A stretch of 64,000 nt of DNA from Pedobacter cryoconitis (GTDB lineage Bacteria > Bacteroidota > Bacteroidia > Sphingobacteriales > Sphingobacteriaceae), in the NCBI RefSeq assembly GCF_003259615.1, contig NZ_QLLR01000006.1, positions 149,822 through 213,821 on the forward strand. The letters run 5' to 3'. Shown here piece by piece: positions 1 through 9,427 of the stretch; the first letter of the stretch is position 1; the number at the start of each line of letters is the position of its first letter. Below the pieces are notes generated by a model that worked only from the letters and a program-made list of their open reading frames with translations, searched no databases and was not told the DNA's origin. The position numbers and the translations under genes were made by a program.

Positions 1-822
1 ACCCGGTACGCGGTAAGCCGCAAATATTGCAGGGATCTGAATATTGGCATCGTAAGCAGTATCGATGATTTCTTTCTCTACAGGCTTCACCTGGTAAACT
101 GTTTTTACAACCGGGGCACCCTTGGGAACCTCTTCAAAATATTTCTGTACCAGAGCTTTGGTCTGGTCCACATCAATATCACCAGCAATAGTTAACACCG
201 CGTTATTCGGCACATAATACTTTTTAAAGAAAGCAATAAACTCACTTAATTTTGCAGCGTCCAGATGTTCCATTGAACCAATTGGCTGCCAGCGGTAAGG
301 ATGTCCCTGGAACAAACTGCTGAATATTTTTTCTGTGAACATTCCATAAGGCCTGTTATCGTAACTTAACCTTTTTTCTTCTTTAACTACTTCATTCTGG
401 GTTTTAACCCCGATCTCATCTATTTTAGGATGCAGCATACGCTCACTCTCCAGCCATAGTCCTAATTCTAACTGATTAGAAGGAAATACTTCGTAATAGA
501 AAGTTCTGTCCTGCGAAGTATTCGCATTATTTTGCCCTCCGTTACTGCTCACTGTTTTCATGAACTCTCCGCGTTTCATATTGTCACTGCCTTCAAACAA
601 AAGGTGTTCAAAGAAATGTGCAAACCCAGTTCGCTTCGTATCTTCATCTTTTGAACCCACATGATACATCACAGAGACTGCAACTACCGGCGCTGTTTTG
701 TCCTGGTGTAAGATGACGTGTAAGCCATTATCCATATCATACTCGGTAAACTTTACCTTTTGCGCCGAAGCACTCAGGAACAAGCCCGAAATGGCCATTG
801 TTAATAGTAATTTTTGTTTCAT
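1..822 (-). CDS. M16 family zinc peptidase, N-terminal part (runs off the window)
   Basis: The reading frame starts at an ATG at 820-822 and stays open for 274 codons to the window edge, so the C-terminus is missing. It begins with a signal peptide (lysine pair, hydrophobic core, then SASAQ), so the enzyme acts in the periplasm or outer envelope. Residues near 75-80 carry HFFEH, the inverted zinc-binding HxxEH motif of insulinase/pitrilysin peptidases, and the text after it (LLFEGSDNMKRGEF, later the inactive-site helix region) follows the M16 pattern. Family members cut peptides within a clamshell of two homologous halves. Only the first half is visible here. Whether it is a one-half (~450 residue) or double (~900 residue) form cannot be decided. 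Confidence 0.9.
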   Translation of the reverse strand, partial: MKQKLLLTMAISGLFLSASAQKVKFTEYDMDNGLHVILHQDKTAPVVAVSVMYHVGSKDEDTKRTGFAHFFEHLLFEGSDNMKRGEFMKTVSSNGGQNNANTSQDRTFYYEVFPSNQLELGLWLESERMLHPKIDEIGVKTQNEVVKEEKRLSYDNRPYGMFTEKIFSSLFQGHPYRWQPIGSMEHLDAAKLSEFIAFFKKYYVPNNAVLTIAGDIDVDQTKALVQKYFEEVPKGAPVVKTVYQVKPVEKEIIDTAYDANIQIPAIFAAYRVPG

Positions 823-985
823 ATTTAAATTTGTCGATAATTTCTATGAGGTGAGGTTTTTTATAACTAAAACAGGTGAAACGCACGTTGGGGGTATACG
901 ATCTGATTAAAAATTACATACCCCTTCCCTATGACTATGGGAAACCAATAAAATTACAAAAAAGAATAAAAATAATATCAGGATT

Positions 986-3121
986 TTACTGGCGGGGTAA
1001 CACAGCTGCAATTTTGCGAACCAGTTCTGACTCTACAAATGGCTTTCTGACTAAACCTGCAAACCCATTGGCCGAAACCTTCACCTTTTCCAGCTCAATT
1101 TCATTTCCTCCGATGACAATCACAGGAATTTTACTGACCGGACCTTCAGCAGCCCGCATGGCAGTCAGCAGCTCATACCCATCCATTTCCGGCATCTGAA
1201 TATCAGTCAGTACCACTGTTACCGGGTTTTTACGCAGCAGAGCTAAAGCATCAGCTCCGTTTGAGGCCTGGTAGAATTTAACGTTCCATTTACTGGTCAT
1301 CATTTTCAGGAACATTAAATTAAGCTCATTGTCATCAACGGCCAGGATACTGATGCCATTCAATAACAACAGCGGGTCATCAGTGGCAGGTTGAACAAGC
1401 CCGCTCTCCGCAGGCATCCCTTGCTGATAAGGAATATAAAACCGGAACGTACTGCCTTCCCCGGCCTTACTTTGTACACTGATCTCCCCCTTTTGCAGCT
1501 CGACCATTTGTTTGCAAATATATAAACCAAGGCCAGTACCTGTTTTTCCTTTGGCAGAATTAGTTTGATAGTATTTAGAGAACAAGTTGGTTTGCTGTTC
1601 CTGGCTAATTCCCATTCCAGTATCGGTAATGCTAACTTCCAGCCTGGTTTGCTGCTTCGCTATGTTCAACTTTGCATGCACGGTAATGCTGCCCGTATTG
1701 GTATATTTAATCGCATTGCTCAGCAAATTGACCATGATCTGTTTCAACCTGAAACTGTCACCCAACAAGACCAGCTGTTTATCTCCTTCAAAATTATAAT
1801 GGATTGCCAGTTTCTTTTTAGTGGCACTGAATTCCATGCTCTCGATGACTTCTTTCAAGGCAAAATCGGCATTAAAAGGCTCAGGATTGATCTTGAACTC
1901 ATTATTCTCCATTTTTGCTGCGTCTAAAGTATCATTCAGCGTGAGCAGCAGCATATCAGAAGATAAGGTAATGGAGCCCAGCATTTCTGTTTGCCGCGGA
2001 GAAAGGCTTGTGCGGCTAAAGATATAAAGGAAGCCCTTTATTGCCGTTAATGGATTTCGGATCTCATGGCTCATATGGAGCAATAAATCCATCTTTTGCT
2101 GTGCGATAGTTACAGCGCGGTCATTTTCCTGACGCAGGTCTACTTCTGATTTATCCAGCTTAATAATAAATATGATCAATAATATAGCAAATACCAGGAC
2201 CAGGAAAAGTGCAGCAAGGTAAAACTTGTTCAATAAAGCAGTAGTTTCCTGGTAACTTTTAAAAGCCATTTCCTTGAATTCAGCTACTATACTATAATTG
2301 ATCTCCTTTACGCCATTGATAATACGCTCCATTTCATTATTGATCCGGATATTCAGGGTAATCAGTTCTTTTTGCGCAGTTAATAGTTTTTCATTGCGCT
2401 CTTGTAATTGTTTAATACCTTTTGCATAAGCTCTTTTATCATTTCCTGCAATTTTCATTGTCACAGAATCAATAGAACCACTGGTACGGTTATGGTTAAT
2501 TTCAATTACCCCGGTTTTTGGTACATTCGTATTAGAGATCGCATCTTTCAACCTGCTAAAGAGTCCTTTCTTTTGAACTTCTACTTCTTTACGGATCGTG
2601 TCCGTTTGATTTTTAGTTATCTTCTTATTTGCATGTACAATGGTGCGGATACCCGGCAAATTCTGATTATTCAGGTTAAAGTCAGTATAGGCAGTCAGCA
2701 GAGAATCAAAATTATGTTTGAGCGTATAAAGGTTTTCGGATAGTTTTAGCTTTTTATGATACCAAAACCTGACTTTATTACGCTGTATGGCAGAAAGGCC
2801 TGCAGTATCGGTATTTTCTTTGAGCAGTGAATCGATCTCATCAAAAGCCTGTGATAATTTTACTTTGTAGGCATTACTTTTAGTGCTGTCAGTGCTTAAA
2901 AGGGATTCCTGAAAATCATCCTCAGCCTGATGAAGTAATAATAAAGCCCGTTGTGGTTTCGATTGATCACGCTCTATATCATAGGCGAATTTCGAAAGGT
3001 TTTCTAATTTATGCGTGATAGAATAACGTACAAATAAAGCCGCTATAGCCAGAACAATAACCCCTGCTAAGAAGGCAAGAATAATTTTTCTCGATAGAAA
3101 TTTAGTGTATGTAGGTTTCAA
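986..3121 (-). CDS. Hybrid sensor histidine kinase with C-terminal receiver domain
   Basis: A 711-residue membrane kinase. Transmembrane segments at about 13-31 and 295-318 flank a long helical periplasmic sensor region of no recognised family. The dimerisation/phosphoacceptor helix follows with HMSHEIRNP (His near 352), then an ATPase domain with DTGMGIS (~500) and GTGLGLYI (~527), and a receiver domain from ~590 with acidic pair VDDNE and phosphoacceptor Asp in LTDIQMPEMDG (~637). Phosphate can therefore pass from His to the attached receiver. No separate output regulator or HPt gene lies beside it, so the target is unknown. It is a lone gene, 120 bases from the Dps-like gene upstream. Confidence 0.93.
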   Translation of the reverse strand: MKPTYTKFLSRKIILAFLAGVIVLAIAALFVRYSITHKLENLSKFAYDIERDQSKPQRALLLLHQAEDDFQESLLSTDSTKSNAYKVKLSQAFDEIDSLLKENTDTAGLSAIQRNKVRFWYHKKLKLSENLYTLKHNFDSLLTAYTDFNLNNQNLPGIRTIVHANKKITKNQTDTIRKEVEVQKKGLFSRLKDAISNTNVPKTGVIEINHNRTSGSIDSVTMKIAGNDKRAYAKGIKQLQERNEKLLTAQKELITLNIRINNEMERIINGVKEINYSIVAEFKEMAFKSYQETTALLNKFYLAALFLVLVFAILLIIFIIKLDKSEVDLRQENDRAVTIAQQKMDLLLHMSHEIRNPLTAIKGFLYIFSRTSLSPRQTEMLGSITLSSDMLLLTLNDTLDAAKMENNEFKINPEPFNADFALKEVIESMEFSATKKKLAIHYNFEGDKQLVLLGDSFRLKQIMVNLLSNAIKYTNTGSITVHAKLNIAKQQTRLEVSITDTGMGISQEQQTNLFSKYYQTNSAKGKTGTGLGLYICKQMVELQKGEISVQSKAGEGSTFRFYIPYQQGMPAESGLVQPATDDPLLLLNGISILAVDDNELNLMFLKMMTSKWNVKFYQASNGADALALLRKNPVTVVLTDIQMPEMDGYELLTAMRAAEGPVSKIPVIVIGGNEIELEKVKVSANGFAGLVRKPFVESELVRKIAAVLPRQ

Positions 3122-3241
3122 ATCGTAAATGTTTCATTCAATAGAAGGTCAAAAATACCATTATTTTCTCACCCATCGTCTATATTTACAATACGAGATA
3201 AAAACCCATGCGGTTTACGTATCACACAGGGGTTGTTCAGT

Positions 3242-3712
3242 TTACAGATAAATCTTCAATTCCAATATCATGCGCTGATGAATTTCCATCAGTTGTATCA
3301 GGTAGCGGCCAACTCCGGATTCCTGAAGCTCATTTCCAAAGTATACAGCTCTCTTTCGCAAGCGGATGATTAAACCTTCATGTTCTTCCAGCAATTCATG
3401 AATAACCTCCAGGCCATCAATATTAAGCCCGCATTGCTCAGCCAGATGCTCCAGCTCTAAAAATATTTCCAGTGTAACCGGGATATTGTAACCCGTAGAG
3501 TGGATATGTTCGGCAATACTGTCCATCGTAGTTTCCAGTAGCTCATACTGCTCTTTAAAAAGCATTAACTTCCGGTAAAGATCATTGTCATCAAGATTCT
3601 CGTGGGCATTCTTTGTTTTAGTATACAGCAAAAACTCATCTGCCAATACTAAATTCAGCATTTTTGCTACTTTGGCCGAGTTATTTTCTATAATTCCGAT
3701 AATTGGTTCCAT
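3242..3712 (-). CDS. Divergent Dps/ferritin-like protein
   Basis: A 156-residue all-helical protein resembling Dps, the DNA-protecting mini-ferritin. LADEFLLYTKTKNAH matches the first Dps helix and DSIAEHI matches the signature that supplies the Asp and Glu of the inter-subunit ferroxidase site. Two positions are off the family norm. The usual HWN is HEN, and the second ferroxidase His (before F-E/D-x-x-Y) appears replaced by Leu, with Lys at the nearby acidic position. Length is normal for Dps. Iron oxidation may be weakened or lost while assembly or DNA protection remains. Family assignment is fairly secure, activity is not. Confidence 0.75.
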   Translation of the reverse strand: MEPIIGIIENNSAKVAKMLNLVLADEFLLYTKTKNAHENLDDNDLYRKLMLFKEQYELLETTMDSIAEHIHSTGYNIPVTLEIFLELEHLAEQCGLNIDGLEVIHELLEEHEGLIIRLRKRAVYFGNELQESGVGRYLIQLMEIHQRMILELKIYL

Positions 3713-3745
3713 ATAATTTAATTGTAAAAATGAGCTGATCAGCAG

Positions 3746-4228
3746 TTAAAATCTATAAGCAAGACCAGAGGTGATCAGCCCTCTGTATCCCCAGCCCAAT
3801 TCAGCAAAACCAGCCAAACTGCCATTGCCCAGCCGCATTGCCAAAGGATTGACCTGGTAAAGAAATTTATTGACGTGATTACCTGTAAATAAGCCATACC
3901 CGGCACCAGCTGAACCATAAAACTCTACTGTTCTGCCACGTGAATATGTAAAATCAATACTCCCTGCAATATTGTACTCTCTGAGGTGACTATCCTGATA
4001 CATTCCACTATGGTACCCAAAATCAGCACCGCCCCTTATTTCTTCATTCAACAGATAACGATAGCCCAAAACAGTCAATATAGAGAGATTTGAATTCCCT
4101 CTTACGAAACTTTCAGACAGGCGTAAACTATTTAACCTTCCGGATTTGCGGGCTTGCGCTTTAAGCTCACAGGTAATCCCGGATAAAATAAGGAGTGTAA
4201 CAATAGTGGCAATTTTTCTTCTAAGCAT
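3746..4228 (-). CDS. Small outer-membrane beta-barrel-like protein, unknown function
   Basis: A 160-residue protein with a signal peptide ending near KAQA, followed by alternating hydrophobic/aromatic strands rich in Gly and Tyr (GADFGYHSG, GSAGAGYGLF, ELGWGYRG). It ends in AYRF; a C-terminal aromatic residue is typical of outer-membrane barrels. Size fits an 8-stranded barrel. It faces away from the sigma-factor gene at 4343, with about 115 bases between them. No family name could be assigned. Confidence 0.6.
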   Translation of the reverse strand: MLRRKIATIVTLLILSGITCELKAQARKSGRLNSLRLSESFVRGNSNLSILTVLGYRYLLNEEIRGGADFGYHSGMYQDSHLREYNIAGSIDFTYSRGRTVEFYGSAGAGYGLFTGNHVNKFLYQVNPLAMRLGNGSLAGFAELGWGYRGLITSGLAYRF

Positions 4229-4303
4229 CGGGTATGATTTATTTTCCTTTCCTGTTAGACGGCCAGAATCACAAATACCCCCATGTTATATTTTAAATTA
4301 ATT

Positions 4304-4311
4304 TATCTTTG
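4304..4311 (+). promoter_or_regulatory. -7 element of the ECF sigma operon promoter
   Basis: TATCTTTG is an exact match to the Bacteroidota -7 consensus TAnnTTTG, 31 bases before the sigma-factor ATG. The AT-rich spacer upstream contains no clear TTTG -33 box. It may drive the whole run from 4343 to 10003. Confidence 0.5.
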
Positions 4312-4342
4312 CCCATTGCAAGCCAAGACCAGGCGTTAATAT

Positions 4343-4933
4343 ATGCACATACAAGAGCCATTATATTCAGATTTTCAAAAGTTATTCCGCTTGCATTACA
4401 AGACATTATGTACGCATGCGTATAAATACCTGGCCGACAGTGATGAAAGTCAGGATGCTGTACAAGAAGTATTTGTGAAATTCTGGGAAATAAAGCAGGA
4501 TATGGTGAATGATAAAAACGCTTTATATTACCTGATTACTGCAGTACGCAATAATTGTATCTCCAGGCTGAGAAAAAAAGTGCATACCCTGTCCATGGAG
4601 GATGAAACCGTTGCCAATAAAATAAGTGATACCCCATTAGAAGAACAAGAAGAAGCTAAAGAAAACACAGATATACAATCGCTTATTGAGGAAGCATTCG
4701 CACTGCTTCCACCAAAATGCGGTGCGATCTTCAGGATGAGCCGGATGGACAAGCTCACTTATCAGCAAATCGCTACCGAATTAGGGATCTCCATTAAAAC
4801 AGTTGAAAATCAAATGGGTAAAGCGATCAGTATCATGCGGGAATTTGCCCGTACACACTATATTCCCCTTTCTATTTTGCTTTCATTAATTTATTTTCTG
4901 GAACATAGGGGTATTTTAAATTTTTACGTTTAA
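4343..4933 (+). CDS. ECF RNA polymerase sigma-70 factor (Bacteroides-expansion type)
   Basis: A 196-residue ECF sigma factor. Region 2 spans about residues 10-80 (FQKLFRLHYKTLCTHAYKYL, DAVQEVFVKFWE), binding core polymerase and the -10 element. Region 4 spans about 118-170 (LPPKCGAIFRMSRMDKLTYQQIATELGISIKTVENQMGKA, a helix-turn-helix for the -35 element). A hydrophobic C-terminal tail (IPLSILLSLIYFL) is common in this subfamily. The FecR gene starts 20 bases downstream and a TonB receptor follows. This is the cell-surface signalling layout in which ligand capture at the receptor frees the sigma factor through FecR. Confidence 0.95.
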   Translation: MHIQEPLYSDFQKLFRLHYKTLCTHAYKYLADSDESQDAVQEVFVKFWEIKQDMVNDKNALYYLITAVRNNCISRLRKKVHTLSMEDETVANKISDTPLEEQEEAKENTDIQSLIEEAFALLPPKCGAIFRMSRMDKLTYQQIATELGISIKTVENQMGKAISIMREFARTHYIPLSILLSLIYFLEHRGILNFYV

Positions 4934-4952
4934 TCTTTGTTTAACAGCGACC

Positions 4953-5945
4953 ATGCAAAATCAAGATATTAATTCTCTTCTGGCCAAACACTTCAACGAT
5001 GAGCTTCTTCCTGAGCAAAAAATAGCTGTGGAAGAATGGATCAAATCCAATCCGCTGGAATATGGCCGTTTGAAATCATTAATAGCAAAAGCTGAACAGG
5101 CTGATTACAACCCTGATTGCAACTTAGACAATGCCTGGCAAAATATAGATGCTCAAATCAAAGGACAGCAGACCAAAACAGTTAAATTGATTAAAACCGG
5201 CAGTCAGCGTACCTGGTGGATGTCTATTGCTGCCTCATTATTCCTGGTGACCAGCTTTGCACTGATTTATTACAGCTCTTATTATAACCCTTTAATCACA
5301 GTCAGCTCAGGTAATCTGGCCAATAAGCAGGTTACACTCGCAGATGGTTCCCTGGTCACTTTGAATGCAAACAGTACCTTAAAATATTTTAAACTGCTCT
5401 CAGGAGATCAAAGAGAAGTAAGACTTGAAGGAGAAGCTTTCTTTGAAGTTACCAAAAATCCGGAAAGACCTTTCATTATTGCAGCTGGAAAAGGACAAGT
5501 CAGCGTATTAGGGACATCCTTTAATGTCAATACCAACCAGGCACAGGTAGAAGTTACCGTAAGAACCGGAAAAGTAAAACTGAGCAGCACCGAAAAACGT
5601 GGCCTTGCTGTTATACTTTTACCAGGCAACAAAGGAACATTACATAACAATCAGCTTCAAAAAGATACCGTGCTGTCTGGAAATGAGTATGCGTGGAAAA
5701 CAGGCATGCTGGTTTTTAGAAAAGAGCGGTTATCCAGCCTGGTCAAAGTACTTGAAAACACCTATCACAGAAAAATTATATTGGATAATAATGCTGCATC
5801 CTGCGCGGTGACAGCAACTTTTAAAAACCAGACTTTAGAAAGTGTATTAGAAGAGTTAAAACTCATTCTTAAGTTTAATTACGAGGTTAAAAAAGATTAT
5901 ATATTAATCCATAATTTAGCCTGTGAGAATGATAACAGGGAATAA
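4953..5945 (+). CDS. FecR family anti-sigma factor
   Basis: A 330-residue inner-membrane regulator. A cytoplasmic N-terminal segment of ~85 residues, expected to hold the sigma factor, precedes one transmembrane helix at about 88-108. The periplasmic FecR domain (~112-210; ADGSLVTLNANSTL, GEAFFEV, RPFIIAAGKGQVSVLGTSFNV) and a DUF4974-type C-terminal domain (~255-320) follow. The latter resembles secretin/TonB short N-terminal domains and is thought to contact the receptor. Its stop codon overlaps the start of the receptor gene by about 20 bases, which suggests translational coupling. Confidence 0.94.
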   Translation: MQNQDINSLLAKHFNDELLPEQKIAVEEWIKSNPLEYGRLKSLIAKAEQADYNPDCNLDNAWQNIDAQIKGQQTKTVKLIKTGSQRTWWMSIAASLFLVTSFALIYYSSYYNPLITVSSGNLANKQVTLADGSLVTLNANSTLKYFKLLSGDQREVRLEGEAFFEVTKNPERPFIIAAGKGQVSVLGTSFNVNTNQAQVEVTVRTGKVKLSSTEKRGLAVILLPGNKGTLHNNQLQKDTVLSGNEYAWKTGMLVFRKERLSSLVKVLENTYHRKIILDNNAASCAVTATFKNQTLESVLEELKLILKFNYEVKKDYILIHNLACENDNRE

Positions 5946-8466
5946 AATCTATTTTTTCCTATTTTTAATTCTGGTCCCTGTTTTTCTAAATGCACAGAAC
6001 CGGACCGGGCTATTAAACACGCCCATAAAAATTACACACAGAAAAGGATTAATCTCTTCCTTTCTAAGCCAGGTTGAGCAAACTGGTATCCTGTTAACTT
6101 ATAATCCTGATAATATCAGGATGAACCGAAAGATAACTTTATCCAGCCGGATCAAAACCGTTGGAGAATTACTGGAAGAAGTTTTACGTGCAGAATCTAT
6201 CCAAATTAAAGAATATGAGGGTAAAATACTGCTGATCAGCAACCCCAGGCTCATTACCCTGAGCGGGTTCATCAAAGAAGAGGGCAGTGCTGAGGTGATT
6301 ATCGGTGCCAATATAACAGAGACTGAAAGTCAGAGTATTGCCGTAACCAATGGTTTTGGTTTTTATAGTATCAGTCTGGAAAAAGGGGATTATGAATTAA
6401 CAATTACCCATACAGGCTACGCACCGGTTATCCTAAAGGTTAATTTGAATGGAGAGAGTATCCGAAAGGATATTTTCCTGAAATCCGGCGTGGACCTTCC
6501 TGAATTAGTAGTGACAAAAAGTAACGAATCCAGGAATAATTTAAATGTAGGCGGTGACCATGTGGATCTGGAAGCTGCGAACAAGCTCCCCTCCTTTCTT
6601 GGAGAGAAAGATGTAATCCGGGCCATTCAATTATACCCTGGTGTTTCAGGGAACACAGGCGGCTCGGTCAGTATGTTTGTAAGAGGCGGAAATGCAGATC
6701 AGAACCTGGTGACCCTGGATGATATTTCCATTTATAACATCAATCATTTTAACGGGATGTTTTCCATCTTTAATCCCGATGTACTCAAAAGTGTAGACTT
6801 TTACCGGAGCGATTTCCCTTCAAAATATGGCGGCCGTCTTTCCTCAGTACTGAACGTGCGTTCCAAAGATGGTAATATGGAAAAATACCATGGACATAGC
6901 ACCATTGGTTTATTGTTTGCATCTACTGGCCTTGAAGGGCCTATTATTAAAGACAAAGCTTCTTTTTCATTGAATACCAGGAGAAGCTGGCTGGATTTAT
7001 TAGGCGCAAAAGCATTGGAGGATGCCGGACTTTACTATTATTTTCTAGACCTGAACCTGAAGCTCAATTATATCGCAAACCCCAATAACAGGTTTTACAT
7101 CAGTACTTATTTAGGAAATGACTCTTACCGGCAGAAATTAGACTTTAGTGATGAAAGTAATGATTCTTTCAGGTCTACCCTGAAATGGGGAAACAGGCTC
7201 GTCGCTTTCAGGTGGAATAGTATTTTAAGTCCCCGCCTCTTTAAAAATACAACGGCTACTTTTAGTCAGTACAGAAATAGCCTGGATGCTAACCTGGTTT
7301 CTTCGCTGGTTGGGTTGCCAAAAAGGGTTTATACCACAGTGAAAGATTATGGATTAAAAAGTGATTTTAATTATTATTTAAGGCCGGATCTTAAACTAAA
7401 CTTCGGAGCAGGTGTAAGTATGAACTCATTTATCTTTCCCGTGGGTTTAAGCACTGAGGAAAGCATCACTATCAATACCCTTAATTTTGACGCTTATATC
7501 GAAGATGAAGTTAAAATTGGCTCACATGCTGAATTCACGGCTGGCTGGCACTATACAGGATTTAAAAATGGCAATACCATTTATCATACCCTGCAACCAA
7601 GGATCAGGTTTTCTTATCGTTTGGGCGATAACCAGGTCATTACGGCTTCTTATTCCAGAATGGCTCAGTTTATACATCAGTTTACGACCAATGGCCTTTC
7701 AGTTCCAACAGAATTCAGGATTCCAAGCAGTAAAAACATTAAACCAGAGACTTCTGAAATCTTAAATCTTTCTTACCGCCTGCAAGCTGGAAAAACAAGC
7801 ACTTTTACTGTCGAAGCGTATTTAAAAAATATGGATAATTTGCTTGCCCTTGGAGCGGGACAGGATATAGCCAATGGTTATTTCGCCAGAAAAATTGAAG
7901 ACCGGCTGGCCTCAGGAAGAGGAAATAGTAAGGGCATAGAATTTAGTTATGTGCAGCAACTGAACTGGCTGAGATTTCAAATGGCCTATACCCTATCCAA
8001 AACAACCGGCCAGTTTAAAGCACTTAACCTGGGACAGAGTTTTCCTTTAGATCAGGATTTAAGACATAACTTTAACCTTGCAGTGAATGCCTCTTTAGGA
8101 AAAAGGCTGGAAATATCTGCCCTGTGGACCTACATTACCGGCCGGCATGTCACCGTACCACAGACTACCCATAAAAGCATAGACGATGTTCTGGGTTCTG
8201 CTTCCAGCCCTGATACTTATGTAATTTCAGGATTAAACAATTACACGCTTGCCCAAAATTATAAACTTGACCTGGGTTTAAATCTTACCCGTAAGTTTAG
8301 TAACGGACATCAAAGAATCTGGACATTAGGGATGTATAATGCGATTGCGAACTCTTCCTCAGCCTATTTATTTGTATCAGTCAACAGTCAGTCCAACAAA
8401 GTAAATATCCTGGAAGAAGCCAAGTTAAAATTAATTCCCTATTTTACTTTCACCTATAAATTTTAG
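5923..8466 (+). CDS. TonB-dependent receptor with STN signalling domain
   Basis: An 847-residue outer-membrane receptor. The start is either GTG at 5923 or ATG at 5929; the ATG gives the better signal peptide (MITGNKIYFFLFLILV...NAQ). After it come an STN domain (~35-100) that signals to FecR, a carboxypeptidase-regulatory-like beta-sandwich (~105-195), a plug (~215-325; LYPGVSGNTGGSVSMFVRGG) and a barrel ending in the aromatic residue of FTYKF. STN plus a cognate sigma/FecR pair marks it as a transducer as well as a transporter. The substrate cannot be read from sequence. The DUF4249 lipoprotein gene begins 3 bases after its stop, so the two probably act together at the surface. Confidence 0.94.
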   Translation: MRMITGNKIYFFLFLILVPVFLNAQNRTGLLNTPIKITHRKGLISSFLSQVEQTGILLTYNPDNIRMNRKITLSSRIKTVGELLEEVLRAESIQIKEYEGKILLISNPRLITLSGFIKEEGSAEVIIGANITETESQSIAVTNGFGFYSISLEKGDYELTITHTGYAPVILKVNLNGESIRKDIFLKSGVDLPELVVTKSNESRNNLNVGGDHVDLEAANKLPSFLGEKDVIRAIQLYPGVSGNTGGSVSMFVRGGNADQNLVTLDDISIYNINHFNGMFSIFNPDVLKSVDFYRSDFPSKYGGRLSSVLNVRSKDGNMEKYHGHSTIGLLFASTGLEGPIIKDKASFSLNTRRSWLDLLGAKALEDAGLYYYFLDLNLKLNYIANPNNRFYISTYLGNDSYRQKLDFSDESNDSFRSTLKWGNRLVAFRWNSILSPRLFKNTTATFSQYRNSLDANLVSSLVGLPKRVYTTVKDYGLKSDFNYYLRPDLKLNFGAGVSMNSFIFPVGLSTEESITINTLNFDAYIEDEVKIGSHAEFTAGWHYTGFKNGNTIYHTLQPRIRFSYRLGDNQVITASYSRMAQFIHQFTTNGLSVPTEFRIPSSKNIKPETSEILNLSYRLQAGKTSTFTVEAYLKNMDNLLALGAGQDIANGYFARKIEDRLASGRGNSKGIEFSYVQQLNWLRFQMAYTLSKTTGQFKALNLGQSFPLDQDLRHNFNLAVNASLGKRLEISALWTYITGRHVTVPQTTHKSIDDVLGSASSPDTYVISGLNNYTLAQNYKLDLGLNLTRKFSNGHQRIWTLGMYNAIANSSSAYLFVSVNSQSNKVNILEEAKLKLIPYFTFTYKF

Positions 8467-8468
8467 CC

Positions 8469-9422
8469 ATGTCCATTTACAGGAAAATAGATCTTCTGGC
8501 CCTGCTCTTTTTAGTCGTCTTCAGTGGATGTGAAAAAGAAACCAACATAGACATTTCCGGCAAAACGCCTCAATTGGTTGTTCTTGGAGAATTTAACCAG
8601 GCAGATGATGCGTTAATCAACCTGAGCACATCCGTTTTCTCTGCTGCCGCGGGGGGATTCCCCAATGTTGAAGATGCGCAGGTCAGTCTTCTGGACCAGA
8701 ATAATAATTTAATAGAAAAATATCTTTACCAGGGAAAAGGGAATTATACGGGCAAAAAGGCTGTCACTGGTCAAAATTACAAGTTATCTATTACTTATCA
8801 AGGAAAAACACACCGGGCAGAAACGACTATTCCTCCGGCTTTTCAACTTAATCTGCTGGATCAGGATTCAACCTCGATGAATGTAAAAATTACAGACCTC
8901 AATACTGAACCTAATTATTACACCTTTGAACTTAGGGCGAGAACTTATACTATAGAAAGATATTACCTGGAAAATGGACAAAAGATAAAAGTTAATTCAG
9001 AAGCTGAGTTTACAGAATTATTGAAAACCCATCCTGGCTTAACCCTTAAACGAGACACTGCTTTCGACGCAAAATCTAACAGATTAATTATTGCTACCGA
9101 TGATGCCAGAACTGAAAATGTAAGATTCAATGTTTTAAAAGATCATTCCGGAAGGATTTTCTTAACCGATAAAACATTTAATGGAAATCAAACAACGTTG
9201 GAAATCTACTATGACCAGAGTATACTGAAGACTGAAAATACGCAGTATACTTTAATTGTAAAGTCTACCTCTGCTGCCTATTTTGATTATTTATACAGTA
9301 TTGATTTACAGGCTGCCAAAAGTATTGCAGGTGTACTGGATGTTCCTGTTAAAGGAAACGTAACTGATGCTTTTGGAATCTGGGGAGCGGCCTATATCCA
9401 GAAAATTATCCTCAAAAACTAA
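8469..9422 (+). CDS. DUF4249 family lipoprotein
   Basis: A 317-residue protein with a lipobox FSGC giving Cys21 as the lipidated residue. The mature part starts with an extracellular beta-sandwich pattern (PQLVVLGEFNQADDALINLSTS...VEDAQVSLLDQNNN) typical of DUF4249 proteins. In Bacteroidota these nearly always sit directly after STN-type TonB receptors, and are presumed to be surface partners that help ligand capture. It follows the receptor with a 2-base gap and is followed 5 bases later by the Crp-family gene, supporting one transcript. The ligand is unknown. Confidence 0.9.
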   Translation: MSIYRKIDLLALLFLVVFSGCEKETNIDISGKTPQLVVLGEFNQADDALINLSTSVFSAAAGGFPNVEDAQVSLLDQNNNLIEKYLYQGKGNYTGKKAVTGQNYKLSITYQGKTHRAETTIPPAFQLNLLDQDSTSMNVKITDLNTEPNYYTFELRARTYTIERYYLENGQKIKVNSEAEFTELLKTHPGLTLKRDTAFDAKSNRLIIATDDARTENVRFNVLKDHSGRIFLTDKTFNGNQTTLEIYYDQSILKTENTQYTLIVKSTSAAYFDYLYSIDLQAAKSIAGVLDVPVKGNVTDAFGIWGAAYIQKIILKN

Positions 9423-9427
9423 AAGCC

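Noticed and set aside
876..1199. 107-codon open frame on the plus strand
   Set aside because: It is antisense to the receiver domain of the hybrid kinase and shows no family pattern or start signal; the same holds for the many other opposite-strand frames.
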